The translations under genes and the position numbers were made by a program. Under the pieces are notes generated by a model, which searched no databases, was not told the origin of the DNA, and saw nothing but the letters and a program-made list of their open reading frames with translations. A DNA stretch of 64,000 nucleotides from Clostridium sp. D53t1_180928_C8 (lineage in GTDB: Bacteria; Bacillota; Clostridia; Clostridiales; Clostridiaceae), in assembly GCF_015667795.1 (NCBI RefSeq), contig NZ_JADPEL010000012.1, positions 1 to 64,000 of the forward strand, in the 5' to 3' direction. Below, one piece after another: positions 16,569 through 26,057 of this stretch. The stretch's first letter is position 1, and every line of letters starts with the position of its first letter.

Positions 16569-17420
16569 ATGAGTAAAGGGAATTTTAAAGATTTTGTGTT
16601 AATAACTATTGGAATTCTATTAGTTGCAATATCTGTAGTATATTTTTTTGATCCAAATAATATTGCGGCTGGAGGAATAACTGGTTTAGCTATTGTAATA
16701 AATCATTACATACCATTTATATCTATAGGTCCTCTAGTTCTAATGATGGATGGAGTTTTATTTATAATTGCATTAATAGTAATAGGACCTAAGTTTGGAG
16801 CTAAAAGTATATATTGTAGTCTTTTATTATCAACCTCTATGTGGGTTATGCAAAAATTTCTACCATTTAATGTTACAGATGATTTGATGTTAGCAACAAT
16901 ATTTGGTACATTAATAGCAGCGGGTGGAATGGCAATTGTATTTAATGCTAATGCTTCAAGTGGAGGAACTGATATAATTGCTAAAATACTTAATAAATTT
17001 TTCCATTTTGATATAGGTAAATCATTACTTATGGTAGATTTCTTAGTAACCTTACTTGGTGCTATGACATTTGGTATAAAAATGGGTCTATATGGTTTAT
17101 TAGCTGTAATAGTTAATGGAGTTGTCATTGATAGAATAATATCAGGATTTAAAGTAAAAAGCGAAATAACTATAATAAGTGAGAAAAATAAAGAGATTAG
17201 TAAATATATATTAAAAGATTTAGAAAGAGGATGTACTTTTATCAAAGGTGTTGGTGGATTCACTGGGAAAGATACTGCAATGTTATATACTGTTTTAGAT
17301 AGAAGTGAATTTATAAAGTTAAAAAAGCATATTAGCGAAATTGATAAATTTGCTTTTATTACAGTTGGGGAAGTACATGAAGTTATGGGTGAAGGATTTA
17401 AAGGAATTGATGAGGATTAA
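16569..17420 (+). CDS. YitT family membrane protein, paralogue 1
   Basis: A 283-residue protein with five predicted membrane helices (YitT_membrane, residues about 8-200) and a C-terminal cytoplasmic DUF2179 domain (RGCTFIKGVGGFTGKDTAMLYTVLDRSEF). The motif GGITGLAIVINHY and NASSGGTDIIAKI are typical. YitT proteins are common in Firmicutes; their transport role is unproven. A close paralogue follows 26 bases later, so the two are probably co-transcribed. AAGGAGAATT precedes the ATG. Confidence 0.9.
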   Translation: MSKGNFKDFVLITIGILLVAISVVYFFDPNNIAAGGITGLAIVINHYIPFISIGPLVLMMDGVLFIIALIVIGPKFGAKSIYCSLLLSTSMWVMQKFLPFNVTDDLMLATIFGTLIAAGGMAIVFNANASSGGTDIIAKILNKFFHFDIGKSLLMVDFLVTLLGAMTFGIKMGLYGLLAVIVNGVVIDRIISGFKVKSEITIISEKNKEISKYILKDLERGCTFIKGVGGFTGKDTAMLYTVLDRSEFIKLKKHISEIDKFAFITVGEVHEVMGEGFKGIDED

Positions 17421-17446
17421 AAATTAAATAAAGATAGGAGATACTT

Positions 17447-18286
17447 ATGCAGAAAATTAAAGAATACTTATTAACTACATTAGGAATAGCATTAACAGCA
17501 ATAGCTCTAGAATACTTTTTCTTTCCATGCGATATTGCAGCTGGAGGAGTATCAGGGATAGGATTAGTTGTTAATAAACTTTTAGGTTTAGACACTAGTA
17601 TGGTTGTGCTTGTTCTTAATATTGTACTATTTATATTAGCATTTGTTGTTTTAGGTAAATCTTTTGGAGGTAAAAGTATTTATGCAACAATAATGCTTTC
17701 AGTATTTATGTGGATAATTGAAAAGTTTTTCACACCAGGAGTTTTAACTGAAAATATGTTTTTAGCTAGCTTCTTTGGGTCAATTATACTTGGTATGGGA
17801 GCAGCTATAGTATTTCATCAAGGTGCATCTACAGGTGGAACTAGTATTATAGCCGCAATTATTAGTAAATTTACTCCAATAGGAATAGGAATATCAGTAT
17901 TACTTACAGATTCATTTGTGTGTATATTAGCTATTAGTGTATTTGGTGTAGATAAAGGATTATTTGGATTCTTTAGTGTAATTTTAATAGGATTAGTTAT
18001 AGATAAGTTTATAGATGGATTTAACAGATGTAAGCAAGTATTTATAATTACATCAAAAGAAAAAACCATAGTTAATCATATAATAAAAAGTATTGATAGA
18101 GGTTGTACAGTTTTAAATGGTCATGGTGGATATACAGGAAGCGATGTAAAAATAATTTACACAGTATTAAGTACAAAAGAATTTATAGCATTAAAAAAAT
18201 ATGTAAAAGAAATAGACCCAGATGCATTTGTAACAGTTAATGAATCAACAGAAGTTCTTGGAAAGGGATTTACTGATTTTCAATAG
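17447..18286 (+). CDS. YitT family membrane protein, paralogue 2
   Basis: A 279-residue paralogue of the preceding protein with the same layout: membrane part (GGVSGIGLVVNKLLG, HQGASTGGTSIIAAIISKF) and a C-terminal DUF2179 domain (RGCTVLNGHGGYTGSDVKIIYTVLSTKEF). The tandem pair probably arose by duplication and may act as a heteromer. The start follows ATAGGAGATA. Confidence 0.9.
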   Translation: MQKIKEYLLTTLGIALTAIALEYFFFPCDIAAGGVSGIGLVVNKLLGLDTSMVVLVLNIVLFILAFVVLGKSFGGKSIYATIMLSVFMWIIEKFFTPGVLTENMFLASFFGSIILGMGAAIVFHQGASTGGTSIIAAIISKFTPIGIGISVLLTDSFVCILAISVFGVDKGLFGFFSVILIGLVIDKFIDGFNRCKQVFIITSKEKTIVNHIIKSIDRGCTVLNGHGGYTGSDVKIIYTVLSTKEFIALKKYVKEIDPDAFVTVNESTEVLGKGFTDFQ

Positions 18287-18403
18287 AAATCTAGTAATAT
18301 GAGGTAATTGAAGCTGAAGTATTGGTATTATGCCTTTTTGTATGATATAATGGCTTTAGAGTTTTTAAAATTGTTAAACTTAAAGTTGTAAGAGGTGTTA
18401 TTT

Positions 18404-19090
18404 ATGATAGAATTTAAGGACGTGTCCAAGATATATGATAATAATGTTAAGGCATTATCAAATGTAAATATAAAAATAGATTCAGGAGATTTTGTTTTCT
18501 TAGTTGGACCATCTGGTGCTGGTAAATCTACTTTTATAAAAATGTTATTAAAAGAAGTAGATCCAACAATGGGAGATATTATAGTAGCAGATAAGGAATT
18601 ATCTAAAGTAACTAGAAAACAAATACCGTATTACAGAAGAAAAATCGGAATGGTATTCCAAGACTTTAGATTAATACCTACTTTAAATGTATACGAAAAT
18701 GTTGCATTTGCAATGAGAGTAGTAGAAGCTTCTCAAAGGGAAATAAGAAGAAGAGTACCTATGGTATTATCACTAGTAGGATTATCTCATAAATATAAAA
18801 TGTTCCCTAATGAGTTATCAGGTGGAGAACAGCAAAGAGTATCTTTAGCAAGAGCTATAGTTAATAATCCAGCTGTGTTAATAGCCGATGAACCTACAGG
18901 AAACTTAGACCCGGAAACAGCAAAAGAAATAATGGGATTATTAGAAGATATAAATAGAGCAGGAACAACTATATTAATGGCAACTCATGCAAAAGACATA
19001 GTTGATAATATGCAAAAGAGAGTTATAGCTATTGATAAAGGAACGATAGTAAGAGACGATAGAAAGGGGATGTACGAGAATGAAAATTAG
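18404..19090 (+). CDS. ftsE: Cell division ATP-binding protein FtsE
   Basis: A 228-residue ABC ATPase. Walker A is GPSGAGKST, the Q-loop is VFQDFRLIPTLNVYENVAF, the signature is LSGGEQQR, Walker B is VLIADEPTGNLD, and the His switch is ATHA. It powers FtsX at the membrane to switch on cell-wall hydrolases of the CwlO/PcsB type; a candidate partner is the coiled-coil NlpC/P60 protein at 3481. I chose the ATG at 18404 behind AAGAGGTG. It overlaps ftsX by 11 bases. Confidence 0.96.
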   Translation: MIEFKDVSKIYDNNVKALSNVNIKIDSGDFVFLVGPSGAGKSTFIKMLLKEVDPTMGDIIVADKELSKVTRKQIPYYRRKIGMVFQDFRLIPTLNVYENVAFAMRVVEASQREIRRRVPMVLSLVGLSHKYKMFPNELSGGEQQRVSLARAIVNNPAVLIADEPTGNLDPETAKEIMGLLEDINRAGTTILMATHAKDIVDNMQKRVIAIDKGTIVRDDRKGMYENEN

Positions 19091-19970
19091 CACGTTAAAT
19101 TACTTTATAGTAGATGCTTTAAAGAGTATAAAGAGAAATAGGACAATCAGTGTAGCTGCTATGATAACTGTATTAATAACTTTTTTCGTTTTTGGTACAT
19201 TTACTTTATTAGCATTAAACTTTAATAAAAGTATAGAAGATGTAGCATCTAAAATTCAAATTCAAGTATATTTAAAAGATGACATAAAATTAGTTGATCA
19301 AAAAGAGATAGAACTTAAATTGATGGAAGATCCTCAAGTAAGTGAAGTTACATATGAATCTAAAGATGAAGCCTTCTTAAATTTAAAAGAAAACTTAGGA
19401 AGCAATGCTGGATTATTAGAAGGATATGATTTAACTAATAACCCATTACCAAGTTCATTTATAGTTAATTTAAAAGATCCTTCATATGCTGGAGAAGTAT
19501 CAAAATCAGTTGAAAGTATGACTGGTGTTGAAGGTATAGGAAATCAACAAGACGTAATTAACACAATAAGTAAGTTTGTTGATGTAGTTCAAATCGTGGG
19601 TATAGGATTATTTGTAGTATTTGTAGGTGTTTCAGTATTCTTAATAATGAATACAATCAAGCTTACAGTTTACTCAAGAAGAAGAGAAGTCGGAATAATG
19701 AAGTTTGTTGGTGCAACAGACTGGTTTATTAGATGGCCTTTCGTTATTGAAGGTATAATAATTGGTGCAGTTGGGTCATTGGCATCAAGTATAGTATTAT
19801 ACTTTGCATATAATGGTATATTTAAGTGGATTGTTTCATCTATGTTTATAGTAAACTTAGTACAACCACAATTTGTTTTAACAACTTTATTAGCGTGCTT
19901 TGTTGGAGGCGGTATAGTAGTTGGAGCAATAGGAAGTATATTTGCATTAAGAAAATTCTTAGTTGTTTAG
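19080..19970 (+). CDS. ftsX: Cell division protein FtsX
   Basis: A 296-residue FtsX. The N-terminal helix follows ALKSIKRNRTISVAAM. An extracellular domain (about residues 45-165: QIQVYLKDDIKLVDQKEIE...) follows, then three C-terminal membrane helices containing YSRRREVGIMKFVGATDWFIRWPFVIEG. It transmits the FtsE ATPase cycle across the membrane to peptidoglycan hydrolases. It overlaps ftsE and uses a GGGG site inside it. Confidence 0.95.
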   Translation: MKISTLNYFIVDALKSIKRNRTISVAAMITVLITFFVFGTFTLLALNFNKSIEDVASKIQIQVYLKDDIKLVDQKEIELKLMEDPQVSEVTYESKDEAFLNLKENLGSNAGLLEGYDLTNNPLPSSFIVNLKDPSYAGEVSKSVESMTGVEGIGNQQDVINTISKFVDVVQIVGIGLFVVFVGVSVFLIMNTIKLTVYSRRREVGIMKFVGATDWFIRWPFVIEGIIIGAVGSLASSIVLYFAYNGIFKWIVSSMFIVNLVQPQFVLTTLLACFVGGGIVVGAIGSIFALRKFLVV

Positions 19971-20022
19971 TATATAGAATTTGTTAATTAGGCAAAAATA
20001 AAGATATATATAGAAATCATAT

Positions 20023-20062
20023 AAAACTACAACTCATTACATTTGTTATGGGTTGTAGTTTT
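20023..20062 (+). terminator. Hairpin terminator after ftsEX
   Basis: AAAACTACAACTCATTAC pairs with GTTATGGGTTGTAGTTTT with one or two mismatches. The T-tail is short. Confidence 0.7.
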
Positions 20063-20121
20063 AAGTGAATAAAGGGTAATTTTAGCTAATATAAATTATT
20101 TAGAGAAAGGAAAGAAAAATA

Positions 20122-21396
20122 ATGGAGAATTTTAACGGAGAGGAAAATAAACCAAGGAAACCCCAAAAAACTACAAAAAAAATATTTAAATACTTAATTG
20201 GAGCAGGAGTTTTATTAATAACATATGGAGGAGTATTTTATTTAGGAAATACATTGGCTACTAAAGGTGTTATTATGGGATCTGTACCAGAAAAAGCGGT
20301 TAGTGACCTAGGAGATATTCAAGATACTGAAAAATATTCAAATTTATTTAACCTAAGAAGTATGTTATTTTCTATGTACGATGGAGAAATAGATGATGAG
20401 GTGCTTTTAGAAGGGGCTATGAAAGGAATGGCTGAGTCTTTAGGAGATCCATACACTGTATATATGGATAAAGATGAATTCACAACATTTATGGAATCAA
20501 GCCAAGGAAGTTTTTATGGAATAGGAGCGCAATTAGGTGTTAGAGATGGTAATGTAAGTATAATATCTCCAGTCGAGGGATCACCAGCAGAAAAAGCAGG
20601 TTTAAAGGCCGGAGATATAATATTAAAAGTTGATGATTATGAAGTGGTAGATTTAAACACAGAAGCAGTTGTATCTAGAGTTAGAGGAGAAGAAGGTGTT
20701 CCGGTTACTTTAACTATAAAACGTGAAGGTGTAGATGAGCCATTAGAAATAGAAATAGTAAGAGCTGAAATAAAGACTGAATCAGTAAAAGGAGAAATTT
20801 TAGAAGATGGAATAGGCTATATTCAAATAACAACTTTTAGTGATGAAGAAGTAAGTGATAAGTTTAATGAAAAATTAAATGAATTAAAACAACAAGGAAT
20901 GAAAAAACTAATATTAGATTTAAGAGGAAACCCAGGTGGATACTTAAATGAATGTGTTGAAATAGCTTCTAATTTCATTCCTGAAGGAGAAGTTGTTACT
21001 TACACTATTGATAAGTATAACAAAAAGGTAATATCAAATTCGATAGGCGGAGATGCAATTGGAATGCCAATGGTTGTACTTGTTGATGGTGGAAGTGCTA
21101 GTGCTTCAGAAGTTGTAACTGGTGCTTTAAGAGATCATCAAGCTGCAACAATAATTGGAAAAACAACTTTTGGTAAAGGTATAGTGCAACAACTTAAAGT
21201 GTTACCTAATGATATGGGAGGGCTTAAAGTTACAACATCTAAATATTACACACCAAATGGTGAAAATATTCATGGTACAGGAATAGAGCCAGAAATAGTT
21301 GTAGAGATTCCACAAGAAATATTACAAAAGGATTATGATAGAAGCATTGATCCACAATTTCAAAAAGCATTAGAGGTAGTAAGAGAGAAGAATTAA
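20122..21396 (+). CDS. S41-family C-terminal processing protease (CtpA/CtpB-like)
   Basis: A 424-residue membrane-anchored serine protease. One N-terminal helix (about residues 22-48) is followed by the PDZ domain (YGIGAQLGVRDG..., GSPAEKAGLKAGDIILKVDD, about 120-205). The protease core has the Ser in DGGSASASEVV and the Lys in GKTTFGKGIVQQ, the Ser-Lys dyad. It trims exported proteins from their C termini; CtpB does this in sporulation signalling. It is followed 14 bases later by a PDZ membrane protein and probably forms an operon with it. Confidence 0.95.
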   Translation: MENFNGEENKPRKPQKTTKKIFKYLIGAGVLLITYGGVFYLGNTLATKGVIMGSVPEKAVSDLGDIQDTEKYSNLFNLRSMLFSMYDGEIDDEVLLEGAMKGMAESLGDPYTVYMDKDEFTTFMESSQGSFYGIGAQLGVRDGNVSIISPVEGSPAEKAGLKAGDIILKVDDYEVVDLNTEAVVSRVRGEEGVPVTLTIKREGVDEPLEIEIVRAEIKTESVKGEILEDGIGYIQITTFSDEEVSDKFNEKLNELKQQGMKKLILDLRGNPGGYLNECVEIASNFIPEGEVVTYTIDKYNKKVISNSIGGDAIGMPMVVLVDGGSASASEVVTGALRDHQAATIIGKTTFGKGIVQQLKVLPNDMGGLKVTTSKYYTPNGENIHGTGIEPEIVVEIPQEILQKDYDRSIDPQFQKALEVVREKN

Positions 21397-21410
21397 TTAG
21401 GAGGCTCAGA

Positions 21411-22685
21411 ATGGATTTAATAATTCATAGCTTAAAGTCTATAGCAGTAGCAATAATTGAGCCAATGCATTTAGTTATGCTTGTAGTTTTTGGGATAATA
21501 TTTTATTTTAAAAATGTTAGAATAGTTTCTATTCAAAAAATGACATTAGGAGAGGGGATAAATTCCCCTCTAGAACTTACATTATCTCAAATTGTATTAG
21601 GAATATTAGCAGGTGCAATTGGAAGTATAATATTATCTGTACTTGGAGTTACATTTAGTGAGAGCTCAGGAATAGAATTTATATTTATGATATCAATATT
21701 ATCTTTATTTTATAAAAAGAAATACATATCATATGCCTACTCTTCAGCTATATTAGGTATTATAGGAATTGCTTTAAAGCTTGCCAGTGATTTTACTGGA
21801 ATGAAGTTGTTTCTAAATGTTGATATATTATCATTGATGACTTTCATAGGAGTTATATATATAATTGAAGGATTTTTAATTATGTTTGATGGAAGTAGAG
21901 GAGCAATACCAGTGTTCACAAAAAAAGAGGACAAAATAGTTGGAGGATTTTCATTTAGTAGATATTGGCCAATACCGGTTGCAATACTTATGATTTTTAG
22001 TAATAGCATACCTGGAGATGAGTCAGTTTATTCTAATGTGGCTTCATGGTGGCCTATTATAAATAATAAAGCAATATTAGGTTTATTAAGCACTATTATG
22101 ATAGCAAGTATTCCTTTATACGGAATATTAGGATATAGTAACATTACCTTTACGCAAGAAAAGAAAACTAAGTCCCTTAGATGTGGTACAGTAATTTTAA
22201 TATATGGTGTATCAGTTGCATTGGTGGCACAATTAGCAGGTATTAATATATTAGGTGAAATAATAGCTGTAATATATGCTCCATTAGCATTTGAGGTAAT
22301 TATGCGATATGAATACAGAGTTGAAAAGAAAGGTGAATGCTTATATGTTAGTGATGATGAAGGAATAATGGTCCTTGAGGTAACTCCAAATTCACCAGCA
22401 TACGAAGTAGGAATTAAGCGTGGAGATAAAATAATAGAAATTAATGGACAAAATATTAGCTCAGAAGGAGATATATTCAAGGTTGCTAGAGATAGTATAC
22501 TTAAGGTTCCAATGAAAGTTAAAAACAATTCGGGACAAGTATTAGAATATATTATACAACCTAGAAATAAAAGGTTAGGAATGCTTTTAGTTCCTAAAAT
22601 GGTTAAAAAAGAAGATATGTTTGAAATAAAACCAGATGACTTAAAAAATATAATAAATGATCTTAAGAATAAAAATAGAGACTAA
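21411..22685 (+). CDS. Polytopic PDZ-domain membrane protein (MinJ/SwrA-region type)
   Basis: A 424-residue protein with about eight membrane helices (residues 10-290) and a C-terminal PDZ domain (LEVTPNSPAYEVGIKRGDKIIEINGQNISSEGD). The layout resembles Bacillus MinJ, which links MinD to DivIVA, and other clostridial PDZ proteins encoded beside CtpB. It may be a substrate-presenting partner for the protease upstream. AGGAGG precedes the start. The terminator overlaps the stop codon. Confidence 0.75.
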   Translation: MDLIIHSLKSIAVAIIEPMHLVMLVVFGIIFYFKNVRIVSIQKMTLGEGINSPLELTLSQIVLGILAGAIGSIILSVLGVTFSESSGIEFIFMISILSLFYKKKYISYAYSSAILGIIGIALKLASDFTGMKLFLNVDILSLMTFIGVIYIIEGFLIMFDGSRGAIPVFTKKEDKIVGGFSFSRYWPIPVAILMIFSNSIPGDESVYSNVASWWPIINNKAILGLLSTIMIASIPLYGILGYSNITFTQEKKTKSLRCGTVILIYGVSVALVAQLAGINILGEIIAVIYAPLAFEVIMRYEYRVEKKGECLYVSDDEGIMVLEVTPNSPAYEVGIKRGDKIIEINGQNISSEGDIFKVARDSILKVPMKVKNNSGQVLEYIIQPRNKRLGMLLVPKMVKKEDMFEIKPDDLKNIINDLKNKNRD

Positions 22686-22708
22686 TATAATTTAGTCTCT
22701 ATTTTTTC
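22672..22708 (+). terminator. Terminator overlapping the PDZ gene stop
   Basis: AATAGAGACTAA/TTTAGTCTCTATT stem with a T-run. Confidence 0.85.
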
Positions 22709-22861
22709 TTAGGAAGCGTTATTGGTTATAAAAGTTTAAAAAATGGTGAATATAAGAAATAAAATCTATTTATATTTTCTTATTTTAAAGGTAATATTAT
22801 TTTAGATAATTTAAGTTTAAGGTATATTTAAATTAATAAATAATAATTTGGAGGTGAGTAT

Positions 22862-24829
22862 ATGGGAGAATTTAAAATTCATTCTAAATTTAAACCAACA
22901 GGAGATCAACCAGCAGCTATTAAAAGTTTAGCTAATGGAATAAAAGATAATGAAAAATATCAAACTCTTTTAGGAGTTACAGGATCAGGTAAGACATATA
23001 CAATGGCAAATATAATAGAAAAAGTTCAAAAGCCAACAATAGTTTTAGCACATAATAAAACATTAGCAGCTCAATTATGTTCAGAATTTAAAGAGTTTTT
23101 TCCAGATAATATAGTTGAATATTTTGTTTCTTATTATGATTATTATCAACCAGAAGCATATGTTCCACAAACAGATACATTTATTGAAAAAGATGCATCT
23201 ATAAATGATGAAATAGATAAATTAAGGCATTCAGCTACATCGGCATTATTTGAAAGAAAAGATGTTATAATAGTAGCTTCAGTTTCATGTATTTATGGAT
23301 TAGGTAATCCAGATGAATATAAAAAACTTACTATATCTTTAAGAGTAGGAATGGAAAAGGATAGGGATGAGATAATAAAGAAGCTTATAGAAATTCAATA
23401 TGAAAGAAATGATATTGATTTTTCAAGAGGTACTTTTAGGGTAAGAGGAGATTCTTTAGATATTATTCCGGCATCATCATCTACAAAGGGAATTAGAATT
23501 GAATTCTTTGGTGATGAAATAGATAGAATAAGAGAGTTTGATGTTTTAACAGGAAAAATATTAGGCGAAAGAGAGCATGTTGCTATATTCCCAGCATCTC
23601 ACTTTGCTGCATCAAAAGAAACATTAGATAAGGCGATAAAGGAAATAGAAGATGAGCTTGAAGAAAGATTAAAAGAATTAACATCACAAGATAAATTATT
23701 AGAAGCTCAAAGATTAAGACAAAGAACTAATTATGATATAGAAATGATTAAGGAAATGGGATATTGTAGTGGAATAGAAAATTATTCAAGGGTATTAGAT
23801 GGAAGAGCACCAGGTACTCCACCTAAAACCTTATTAGATTATTTCCCAGATGATTACTTAATGTTTATTGATGAAAGTCATGTTACGTTACCTCAATGCA
23901 GGGCAATGTATGCAGGTGATAGATCAAGAAAAGATACATTAGTTGAATATGGATTTAGGTTACCATGTGCATATGATAATAGACCGTTAAAATTTACTGA
24001 GTTTGAAAAGAAGGTAAATCAAGTTGTTTTTGTATCTGCTACGCCAGCACAATATGAATTAGACCACTCAACTAATATAGCAGAGCAAATTATAAGACCA
24101 ACAGGACTTTTAGATCCAATAGTTGAGATAAGACCAGTTACTGGACAAATAGATGATCTTTATGCTGAAATTTTAAAAACAACAGAAAGAGGGTTTAGAA
24201 CTCTAGTAACAACTTTAACTAAAAGAATGGCAGAAGATTTAACTAAATACTTAACTGAATTAGGAGTTAAAACAACTTATATGCATTCTGATATAAAAAC
24301 TATAGAAAGAATGGAAATAATAAGGGATTTAAGATTAGGAAAGTTTGATGTACTTGTTGGAATTAACCTTTTAAGAGAGGGATTAGATATTCCAGAAGTT
24401 GCTTTAGTTGCAATTTTAGATGCTGATAAAGAAGGATTTTTACGTTCTGAAACATCAATGGTTCAAACCATAGGAAGAGCGGCAAGAAATTCTGAAAGTA
24501 AAGTAATTATGTATGCAGATAGAATTACAGGTTCAATGGATAGAGCAATTAAGGAAACTAATAGAAGAAGAGAAATTCAAATGAAATACAATGATGAGCA
24601 TGGAATTGTTCCTAAAACTATAATAAAAGGAATTAGAGATGTAATTGAGGCAACGAAGGTTGCAGAAGAGTCTGTTGATTATGGTATTGATGAAGCTGTT
24701 GAGCTAACTGCTAAAGATAAGAAGAAGTTAATTAAACAATATACTGAAGAAATGAAAGATGCAGCTAAAAATCTTCAATTTGAAAGAGCCGCTGAACTTA
24801 GAGATATGATTAATAAACTGAATTCTTAG
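22862..24829 (+). CDS. uvrB: Excinuclease ABC subunit B
   Basis: A 655-residue UvrB, the damage-verifying helicase of nucleotide excision repair. Walker A is GVTGSGKT, the beta-hairpin region is [21 protein letters not shown], the DEAD-like box is MFIDESH, and helicase motif VI is QTIGRAARN. The C-terminal UVR motif ([30 protein letters not shown]) binds UvrC. GGAGGTGAG precedes the start. In Clostridium uvrA usually follows directly; here it is 19 kb away. Confidence 0.98.
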   Translation: MGEFKIHSKFKPTGDQPAAIKSLANGIKDNEKYQTLLGVTGSGKTYTMANIIEKVQKPTIVLAHNKTLAAQLCSEFKEFFPDNIVEYFVSYYDYYQPEAYVPQTDTFIEKDASINDEIDKLRHSATSALFERKDVIIVASVSCIYGLGNPDEYKKLTISLRVGMEKDRDEIIKKLIEIQYERNDIDFSRGTFRVRGDSLDIIPASSSTKGIRIEFFGDEIDRIREFDVLTGKILGEREHVAIFPASHFAASKETLDKAIKEIEDELEERLKELTSQDKLLEAQRLRQRTNYDIEMIKEMGYCSGIENYSRVLDGRAPGTPPKTLLDYFPDDYLMFIDESHVTLPQCRAMYAGDRSRKDTLVEYGFRLPCAYDNRPLKFTEFEKKVNQVVFVSATPAQYELDHSTNIAEQIIRPTGLLDPIVEIRPVTGQIDDLYAEILKTTERGFRTLVTTLTKRMAEDLTKYLTELGVKTTYMHSDIKTIERMEIIRDLRLGKFDVLVGINLLREGLDIPEVALVAILDADKEGFLRSETSMVQTIGRAARNSESKVIMYADRITGSMDRAIKETNRRREIQMKYNDEHGIVPKTIIKGIRDVIEATKVAEESVDYGIDEAVELTAKDKKKLIKQYTEEMKDAAKNLQFERAAELRDMINKLNS

Positions 24830-25165
24830 TACTAACAAAGTGATAAATGTGGATAGTGTTTAGTTTTTTAATTTTATGATATCATAGTATATAAAACTAA
24901 TTTCCTAGGAAATTATATTAAATATTTTTATCCATACCATTTATAACTCTCATAATTAAAAATGATATAAATATGTTATAATAAAAGACGAAAAGTTTTG
25001 AAATCAAATGTATATAGTAATTAATGTTAATATACATTTATAATGAAATTCCATAGCCCATATATATTAAAACTGATTCTTATTTATGAATCAGTTTTTT
25101 TGTTTTGCAAATTATATTTGTTTGGTATAATTTGTATAGTAGTTAATATAAGGGAGAATAAAAAT
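24830..25165. other. Intergenic region between uvrB and the response regulator
   Basis: About 336 bases with no gene. It is AT-rich and contains one clear plus-strand terminator (25069-25101), far from the uvrB stop and just before the regulator. It marks the left edge of the accessory block. An open frame runs through it into the regulator, but it crosses the terminator and is not real. Confidence 0.5.
25069..25101 (+). terminator. Terminator upstream of the response regulator
   Basis: AAAACTGATTC/GAATCAGTTTT stem with an 8-base loop and a seven-T tail. It is 240 bases after uvrB, so it ends either uvrB transcription or a short leader transcript. Confidence 0.8.
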
Positions 25166-25858
25166 ATGAATTCAAGTAAAAAGATATTAGTTGTTGAAGA
25201 TGATTGGGATATTAATAAACTTTTATGTAAAATACTAATTCAAAATGGATATGAGGCTAGGGGAGCTTATTCTGGAAGTGAAGCAAAGATGTGTATAGAA
25301 CAATTTGAATATGATCTTATAATTTTAGATTTAATGCTACCTGGAATATGTGGTGAAGAATTATTAGTTGAAATAAGAAAAAATCATGTTATGCCTATAA
25401 TAGTAGCATCAGCTAAAACTAGTTCGGAAGATAAAATATCAGTACTTAAAATGGGTGCAGATGATTTTATAAGTAAACCCTTTGATATTAATGAAGTATT
25501 AGCAAGAGTTGAAGCTCAATTAAGAAGATATACTAAGTTTTCTAATATTAATAATATACATAAAATAAAACACAAAAATTTAGAGTTAGATATAGAATCA
25601 AGACAAGTACATGTTAAGGGAGTAGAAATTAACTTAACCGTTAGAGAGTTTGATATATTAGAACTACTAATTAGTAATCCTAATAAAGTATTTACTAGAG
25701 CAAATCTTTTTGAATCAGTTTGGAAAGATGATTTTATTGGTGATGATAATACTGTAAATGTACATGTTAGTAATCTAAGATCTAAGATTTCAAAAATAGA
25801 TAAGGAAAATGAATACATCCAAACAGTATGGGGAATTGGATTTAAATTAAAAGAATAA
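25166..25858 (+). CDS. OmpR/PhoB-family response regulator
   Basis: A 230-residue regulator. The receiver domain has the acidic pair EDD near residue 11, the phospho-acceptor Asp in LIILDLMLPG and the Lys in SKPFD. The C-terminal winged helix carries VNLTVREFDILELLISNPNKVFTRANLFESVW and NTVNVHVSNLRSKI. The start behind GGGAGAATAA is chosen. Its likely partner kinase is at 30479, on the far side of two ABC transporters. Tandem 11-bp repeats at 25931-25974 are its likely target. Confidence 0.93.
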   Translation: MNSSKKILVVEDDWDINKLLCKILIQNGYEARGAYSGSEAKMCIEQFEYDLIILDLMLPGICGEELLVEIRKNHVMPIIVASAKTSSEDKISVLKMGADDFISKPFDINEVLARVEAQLRRYTKFSNINNIHKIKHKNLELDIESRQVHVKGVEINLTVREFDILELLISNPNKVFTRANLFESVWKDDFIGDDNTVNVHVSNLRSKISKIDKENEYIQTVWGIGFKLKE

Positions 25859-25872
25859 TCCACATAAAGCGC

Positions 25873-25917
25873 ATGCCTCTGGGGTTAATCAAAATATTGG
25901 ATTAACCCTAGAGGCAT
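25873..25917 (+). terminator. Long hairpin after the response regulator
   Basis: An 18-bp stem (25873-25890 with 25900-25917, one G-U pair) and a 9-base loop, followed by ACTTTATTTT. Its arm TGCCTCTGGGG recurs in hairpins at 27860 and 30264. Confidence 0.7.
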
Positions 25918-25930
25918 ACTTTATTTTAAA

Positions 25931-25974
25931 CTTAATACTTTCTTAATGTTTTCTTTAAGCTATCTTACAACTAT
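25931..25974 (+). promoter_or_regulatory. Four tandem 11-bp repeats: probable response-regulator box
   Basis: CTTAATACTTT, CTTAATGTTTT, CTTTAAGCTAT and CTTACAACTAT follow each other with exact 11-base periodicity, the spacing used by OmpR/PhoB-type regulators. The last repeat runs into the -35 region of a promoter with -10 TAGAAT at 25980-25985 and no recognisable -35, as in activator-dependent promoters. The ABC transporter gene follows. Confidence 0.65.
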
Positions 25975-26057
25975 GAGTATAGAATGTAATTAAGTTAAGA
26001 GAGTAAAGAAAAATAAATGAAAAATATAAATAGGTTTAAGCTAGGGGGTAAATATAA

